DNA from: Plantibacter sp050587525
Lineage (GTDB): Bacteria; Actinomycetota; Actinomycetes; Actinomycetales; Microbacteriaceae
Reading direction: 5' to 3'
DNA length: 64,000 bases
Assembly (NCBI RefSeq): GCF_050587525.1
Contig: NZ_JBOBFT010000001.1
Location: 372,001 to 436,000, forward strand
The notes under the pieces were generated by a model. That model saw nothing but the letters and a program-made list of their open reading frames with translations. It ran no database searches and was not told the origin of the DNA. This document shows positions 59,924 to 64,000 of this stretch, piece after piece; the first letter of the stretch is position 1; each line of letters opens with the position of its first letter. A program made the translations under genes and the position numbers.

Positions 59924-61213
59924 ATGCAGAAGCGCACCCTCCCGCTCGCCATCCTGGCCACCGCAGCACTCGGGCTCACCGCCTGTGCCGGTGGAGGGAC
60001 CGCAGGCGGGGACACCGTTGACGGCAAGGGCCAGACACTGAACGTCTGGATCATGCAGGGCACCAACCCCGACTCGGAGAAGTTCTTCTCCCAGGTCGGC
60101 GACGACTTCAAGAAAGAGACCGGCGCAACGCTCAAGGTCGAATACGTGCAGTGGGCCGACGCCCACGACCGCTTCGTGACCTCGATCGCCGGTGGCACCA
60201 CCCCCGACGTCGCAGAGACCGGCACCACCTGGACCGCCGAGTTCGCCGACGCCGGCGCGCTCGCCCCCATCGGCGACCTCGTCGACAAGGCCGGCCTCAG
60301 CAAGGACCTCGTCAAGGGCCTCGTCCAGTCGGGCACCTACGACGGAGAGATGTACGGCATGCCCTGGTACGCCGGCGTCCGCTCCATCATCTACCGCACC
60401 GACGTGTTCGACGAGCTCGGCCTCAAGGCGCCGACCAACTGGGACGAGATCGTCGCGGACGTCGCGGCCATCAAGGCGGCCAAGCCCGACATGATCCCCT
60501 TCCCCGTTCCCGGCGACGCCGAGTTCGACACCTACCCGTGGGTGTGGGGCGCCGGTGGAGAGATCTCCGAGAAGAAGGGCGACAAGTGGGTCTCGCAGCT
60601 CGCGAGCGACAAGTCGCGCGCCGGCCTGCAGTGGTGGACCGACCTCGCCCTGAAGCACAACTCCTCCTCCGCAGGTGCGACCACCTGGAAGGAGACGGAC
60701 GTCATGGACAACTTCCTCCAGGGCAACGTCGCCATGGCCGTCATGGGTTCCTGGACCCCCGCGACCATCGACCAGAAGGCTCCGGACCTCAAGGGCAAGT
60801 TCGCCGCCATCCCGATCCCCGGCGAGACGGGCGGCATCTCGCCCTCCGTCCTCGGCGGTTCGCACCTGTCGATGTTCGAGACCGCGAAGAACAAGGACCT
60901 CGCGTTCAAGTTCATCGAGCTCATGACCACGGGCAAGTACGCCAGCCAGTGGGCTGACGAGACCGGGTACTTCCCCGGCCAGACCTCGCTCCTCGACGAA
61001 GCCGTGAAGAGCGACGACCCGCTGGTCCAGCCCTTCGCGAAGCAGATGGTCGACGGCGGCGCCTCCGTGCCGGTCACGCCGAAGTTCGGTGCGGTCCAGG
61101 CGAAGAAGACCACCAACGCGATGATCCAGGCCATTCTCTCCGGAGCGAAGTCGGTCGACGAGGCGACGACCGACGCCGCCAAGGAGATGGACTCCATCAT
61201 GAACGGCAAGTAG
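59924..61213 (+). CDS. Sugar ABC transporter substrate-binding lipoprotein
   Basis: 429 residues from the ATG at 59924 (GAGGAG upstream). The signal peptide ends in the lipobox LGLTACAG, so the mature protein is lipid-anchored at cysteine about 21. The family 1 extracellular solute-binding fold follows: LNVWIMQGTNPDSEKFFSQV, VTSIAGGTTPDVAETGTTW, YGMPWYAGVRSIIYRTDVFD, GNVAMAVMGSWTPATI and GGSHLSMFETAKNKDLAFKF. Abundant tryptophans suggest stacking on sugar rings. With two permeases and a NagZ-like enzyme in the same operon, an N-acetylhexosamine-containing sugar is a reasonable guess. No ATPase is encoded here; a shared MsiK-type ATPase is expected elsewhere. Confidence 0.93.
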   Translation: MQKRTLPLAILATAALGLTACAGGGTAGGDTVDGKGQTLNVWIMQGTNPDSEKFFSQVGDDFKKETGATLKVEYVQWADAHDRFVTSIAGGTTPDVAETGTTWTAEFADAGALAPIGDLVDKAGLSKDLVKGLVQSGTYDGEMYGMPWYAGVRSIIYRTDVFDELGLKAPTNWDEIVADVAAIKAAKPDMIPFPVPGDAEFDTYPWVWGAGGEISEKKGDKWVSQLASDKSRAGLQWWTDLALKHNSSSAGATTWKETDVMDNFLQGNVAMAVMGSWTPATIDQKAPDLKGKFAAIPIPGETGGISPSVLGGSHLSMFETAKNKDLAFKFIELMTTGKYASQWADETGYFPGQTSLLDEAVKSDDPLVQPFAKQMVDGGASVPVTPKFGAVQAKKTTNAMIQAILSGAKSVDEATTDAAKEMDSIMNGK

Positions 61214-61219
61214 TCACCC

Positions 61220-62197
61220 GTGACCAAGTTGAACACCCCTGTTGCCACCCGCGAAGCTCCGGCTTCGCGGGTGGCCGCGGGCCCCTCCCCCTCAGCCAAG
61301 CGGCTCACGGTGCTCATCCGCACCCGGCCGTGGCTGCTGCTCGCGCCGGCGCTCGTCATCCTCGCGGTCCTCCTCCTGTGGCCGCTCCTCCGTGTCGTTC
61401 TCTTCTCTCTGCAGGACTACGGCCTGCGCCAGATCGTCAGCGGCAAACCCAACTTCATCGGCTTCGGCAACTACGCAGAGGTCTTCGGCAATGCGACGCT
61501 GTGGACCACGGTCCTCCCCAACACCGTCATCTTCGCCGCAGCGTCCGTCATCGGCACCGTCGTCCTGGGCACGCTCGTCGCCCTCCTGATGGCGTCCCTC
61601 GGCAACTTCTGGCGCACGATCGTCGGCAGCGCCATCATGGTCGCGTGGGCCATGCCCGCCGTCACCGGCACCTACGTCTGGGTGTGGATCTTCGACGCCG
61701 ACCGCGGCATCGTGAACCAGACCCTCATGGGCCTCGGCCTCATGGACGAGCCGTACAACTGGTTCACGAACCAGTTCTCCTTCTACGGCATCGCCCTCAT
61801 CAACGTCATCCACCACGGCTTCCCGTTCGTGGCGATCACCGTCCTCGCCGGTCTGCTGGGCGTCTCCAAGGAGATGCTCGAAGCCGCCGAGATGGACGGG
61901 GCCGGCGCGTTCCGCCGCTTCTTCCAGATCACCTTCCCGTCGCTCAAGCAGGTCTTCTCGGTCGTCATCATCCTGTCGATCATCTGGGACTTCAAAGTGT
62001 TCGCGCAGGTCTACCTGATGCCTGGCGGCGCAGGGTCCAACCGCGACGTCCTGAACCTCGGCGTGTGGTCGTACGTGGAGTCGTTCGGTCAGAACCGCTA
62101 CGGCTTCGGCTCGGCGATCGCGGTCCTCCTGACCCTGCTCCTGCTCGTCGTCACCATCATCTACATCCGTGTCCTGATGAAGGAGGAGAAGCTGTGA
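61220..62197 (+). CDS. Sugar ABC transporter permease, MalF type
   Basis: 325 residues from a GTG at 61220, but the GTG at 61271 (after a strong hairpin) is a credible alternative, because the first ~18 residues are poorly protein-like. Six transmembrane helices start with LLLAPALVILAVLLLWPLLR. The EAA loop is EMLEAAEMDGAGAFRRFFQI followed by TFPSLKQ. It pairs with the MalG-type permease, whose gene it overlaps (GTGA). Confidence 0.93.
   Translation: MTKLNTPVATREAPASRVAAGPSPSAKRLTVLIRTRPWLLLAPALVILAVLLLWPLLRVVLFSLQDYGLRQIVSGKPNFIGFGNYAEVFGNATLWTTVLPNTVIFAAASVIGTVVLGTLVALLMASLGNFWRTIVGSAIMVAWAMPAVTGTYVWVWIFDADRGIVNQTLMGLGLMDEPYNWFTNQFSFYGIALINVIHHGFPFVAITVLAGLLGVSKEMLEAAEMDGAGAFRRFFQITFPSLKQVFSVVIILSIIWDFKVFAQVYLMPGGAGSNRDVLNLGVWSYVESFGQNRYGFGSAIAVLLTLLLLVVTIIYIRVLMKEEKL
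61244..61275 (+). promoter_or_regulatory. 14-bp perfect stem-loop at the binding-protein/permease junction
   Basis: GCCACCCGCGAAGC (61244-61257) pairs perfectly with GCTTCGCGGGTGGC (61262-61275) across TCCG. It lies 31 nt past the stop of the binding-protein gene. Such a structure can protect the upstream mRNA and lower expression of the permeases. Confidence 0.75.
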
Positions 62198-63132
62198 GCG
62201 CCCCCACCCAGAACGGCACCGCACCGGCAGACGCCACCCGCACCATCACCACGAAGGCGTCGTCGGCCACCGACAAGCCGCTCGTGCCGATGCACCGCAA
62301 GGCGAGTGCACGGACCAAGCGGATCAACACGGGCAAGGCGATCGCGGTCGTCTTCCTCCTCGTCTTCACGCTCTTCCCCGCGTACTGGATGATCTCGAGC
62401 GCGTTCGATGCGAAGGCGTCGAGCGGCGGTCAGTCCTTCATCCCGAAGGAGTTCTCGTTCAAGAACTTCGAGTACGTCCTCACCACGGGCGGATTCGACA
62501 TCTTCCTGCGGAACTCGGCCATCGTGGCCGGCGCGACGGTCCTCCTGTCCGCGATCGTCGCACTGCTCGCCTCGGTCGCCGTGGCGCGGTTCAAGTTCAA
62601 GTTCCGCACGACGGTGCTCCTGATGATCCTCGTGGTCCAGATGGTGCCGCTCGAAGCCCTCGTGATCCCGCTGTTTGTCCAGGTGCGCGACCTGCAGCTC
62701 CTCAACACGCTGCTCGGCCTCATCGTCGTCTACGTGGCGCTCTCCCTCCCGTTCGGGATCTGGATGCTGCGCGGCTTCGTCGCCGCCGTCCCGGTCGAAC
62801 TCGAGGAGGCCGCGTTCATCGACGGCGCCAGCTGGTGGCGCATGTTCCGTTCGGTGCTCCTGCCCCTCGTGGCGCCCGGACTCGTCGCGACGAGCGTGTT
62901 CAGCTTCATCACAGCGTGGAACGAGTTCATCTTCGCGATGACGCTCCTCGGCGGTTCGACGGAGAACTACACGGTGGCGATCGGCCTCAAGCAGTTCTTC
63001 GGGCTCCACTCGAACGACTGGGGCTCGGTCATGGCCGCGTCCACGATCATCACCATCCCGGTCATGATCTTCTTCATCCTCGTGCAGCGTCGCCTCTCGG
63101 GCGGCCTCGTGGCCGGAGCGGTCAAGGGATGA
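62194..63132 (+). CDS. Sugar ABC transporter permease, MalG type
   Basis: 312 residues from the GTG at 62194, preceded by AAGGAGGAG and overlapping the MalF-type stop. A charged N-terminal tail (PLVPMHRKASARTKRINTGK) leads to six transmembrane helices. The EAA motif is EEAAFIDGASWWRMFRSVLL. The stop overlaps the start of the GH3 gene (ATGA). Confidence 0.94.
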   Translation: MSAPTQNGTAPADATRTITTKASSATDKPLVPMHRKASARTKRINTGKAIAVVFLLVFTLFPAYWMISSAFDAKASSGGQSFIPKEFSFKNFEYVLTTGGFDIFLRNSAIVAGATVLLSAIVALLASVAVARFKFKFRTTVLLMILVVQMVPLEALVIPLFVQVRDLQLLNTLLGLIVVYVALSLPFGIWMLRGFVAAVPVELEEAAFIDGASWWRMFRSVLLPLVAPGLVATSVFSFITAWNEFIFAMTLLGGSTENYTVAIGLKQFFGLHSNDWGSVMAASTIITIPVMIFFILVQRRLSGGLVAGAVKG

Positions 63133-64000
63133 GCGCCGTGGACGAGAACACCCTTGTGGACGACAGCACGCTCGATCCGGACGTCGCGCGTCTCGTGCGC
63201 GGAGTGCTGTGGCCGGGGTTCCTCGGCCGCAGCGCCCCCGAGTGGCTGCTGCGCGAGCTCGACGGCGGCCTGGCCGGCGTCGTGTACTTCGGCCAGAACA
63301 TCGGGCCGGACGCCGCTGAGACGGCTGCCCTGTCGGCGACGCTCCGCGAGCACCGCCCCGGCATCCTCATCGGCGTCGACGAGGAGGGCGGCAACGTCAC
63401 CCGCCTCGAGACCCGGACGGGTTCGACGCTGCCAGGGCACGCGCAGCTCGGCGCGCTCGACGACGTCGAGGTCACGAAGGCCGTCGGAGTGGAGATCGCT
63501 CGCCGACTCCGCGAGGTCGGCACGAACGTGGCGCTCGCACCCGTCGCCGACGTCAACACGAACGCGCTGAACCCCGTCATCGGGAACCGCTCGTTCGGGT
63601 CGACGGGCGCACTCGTCGCGCGGCACACGGCCGCCCTCGTCGAGGGCCTGCAGTCGGCCGGCGTCGCGGCGTGCGTGAAGCACTACCCCGGCCACGGTGA
63701 CACCGCGAGCGACTCGCACCTGTCGCTGCCGCGCATCGAACTGCCGCTCGAGGACATCGAACGCGAGCACCAGCCGCCGTTCCAGGCCGCGATCGATGCG
63801 GGCGTGGCGAGCGTCATGACCGCGCACATCGTGGTTCCCGCCCTTCGACAGGCTCAGGGACCGGACGAATCGGTCACTGAGCTTGTCGCCCTTCGACAGG
63901 CTCAGGGACCGGACGAATCGGTCACTGAGCTTGTCGAAGTGCCGGCCACGCTCAACCCGGTCGCCCTCGACCGCCTCCGCGCGAGCGGCTTCGACGGCGC
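63129..64000 (+). CDS. Glycoside hydrolase family 3, NagZ-like beta-N-acetylhexosaminidase (3' end outside window), with in-frame repeat insertion
   Basis: 290 codons are visible from the ATG at 63129. The NagZ signatures are clear: GVDEEGGNVTRLETRTGS, NVALAPVADVNTNALNPVIG and the KHYPGHGDTASDSHLSLP loop, which carries the His-Asp pair used as acid/base in NagZ. After MTAHIVVPA about 34 residues (RQAQGPDESVTELVALRQAQ and so on) are the translation of four family G repeat units; the family-like sequence resumes at VPATLNPVAL. It is translationally coupled to the transporter genes, so it likely cleaves imported N-acetylglucosaminides (muropeptides or chitooligosaccharides). Confidence 0.9.
   Translation, partial: MSAVDENTLVDDSTLDPDVARLVRGVLWPGFLGRSAPEWLLRELDGGLAGVVYFGQNIGPDAAETAALSATLREHRPGILIGVDEEGGNVTRLETRTGSTLPGHAQLGALDDVEVTKAVGVEIARRLREVGTNVALAPVADVNTNALNPVIGNRSFGSTGALVARHTAALVEGLQSAGVAACVKHYPGHGDTASDSHLSLPRIELPLEDIEREHQPPFQAAIDAGVASVMTAHIVVPALRQAQGPDESVTELVALRQAQGPDESVTELVEVPATLNPVALDRLRASGFDG
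63841..63941. repeat. Family G array inserted in the nagZ-like coding sequence
   Basis: A 51-bp block (CCCTTCGACAGGCTCAGGGA, CCGGACGAAT, CGGTCACTGAGCTTGTCG) occurs twice in tandem, the second ending AAGTG. The block length is a multiple of three and the frame stays open. Confidence 0.94.

Overview
The window is one contiguous, high-GC (roughly 70 %) chromosomal segment from an actinobacterium. Four things point to Microbacteriaceae (Microbacterium, Plantibacter, Curtobacterium and relatives): the GC content; the coproporphyrin-dependent haem genes (HemQ, Fe-S type ferrochelatase); an LSVTG-type sortase tail; and many copies of the intergenic repeat CTTCGACAGGCTCAGGGACCG. No rRNA, tRNA, CRISPR array, transposase or phage module was recognised. 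This is mostly core chromosome.

Layout: 0-7 kb holds an Lrp/AsnC regulator cut by the window edge, a small GntR regulator, the bifunctional proline dehydrogenase/P5C dehydrogenase PutA, an AlkA-type DNA glycosylase and a hotdog thioesterase. 6.6-12.6 kb is a propionate (2-methylcitrate) operon, gntR-prpD-prpB-prpC, with a second FCD-GntR gene downstream and a ClgR-like regulator upstream. 12.7-14.3 kb is a divergent oxidoreductase/HxlR pair. 14.4-18.4 kb is a fatty-acyl/3-hydroxyacyl-CoA degradation cluster (thiolase, SDR, enoyl-CoA hydratase, SDR). 18.5-24.4 kb has a DHA2 efflux pump with divergent TetR, a polytopic membrane protein and a TetR/oxidoreductase pair. 24.5-31.4 kb has a YbhB-like protein, TrhO, an SRPBCC protein, lactate dehydrogenase, an ABC-2 exporter and an AcuI-like reductase. 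32.3-44.0 kb and 53.7-55.1 kb carry almost all of the haem pathway: hemL, hemB, hemD, hemC, hemH, hemQ, then cgoX/hemY, hemE and hemA. A stress/envelope trio (YtxH, holin-like, DUF3618) and two small genes interrupt it. A CopC/YtkA-like exported protein, a 2.1-kilo-residue cell-wall-anchored ThuA/PQQ-sugar-dehydrogenase protein and a ROK regulator lie between hemE and hemA. 55.4-58.4 kb has small envelope, hydrolase and Nudix genes. 58.6-64 kb has an SxxK serine hydrolase, a sugar ABC importer and a NagZ-like GH3 enzyme cut by the window end.

The most unusual content is the repeats. (i) A ~20-bp structured repeat (family G) occurs in at least eleven arrays. Its terminal base pair covaries (CAC/GTG, CCC/GGG and CGC/GCG), and it has entered three reading frames without breaking them. 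(ii) At least six families of long fixed-length intergenic palindromes are present. One has four copies of exactly 87 bp, one has two copies of exactly 90 bp with nested arms, and one has two copies with a 55-bp core. Most sit just 3' of genes, often between convergent genes. (iii) Thirteen genes carry a -10-like hexamer ending exactly 6-7 nt before the start codon, so leaderless transcription looks common here.
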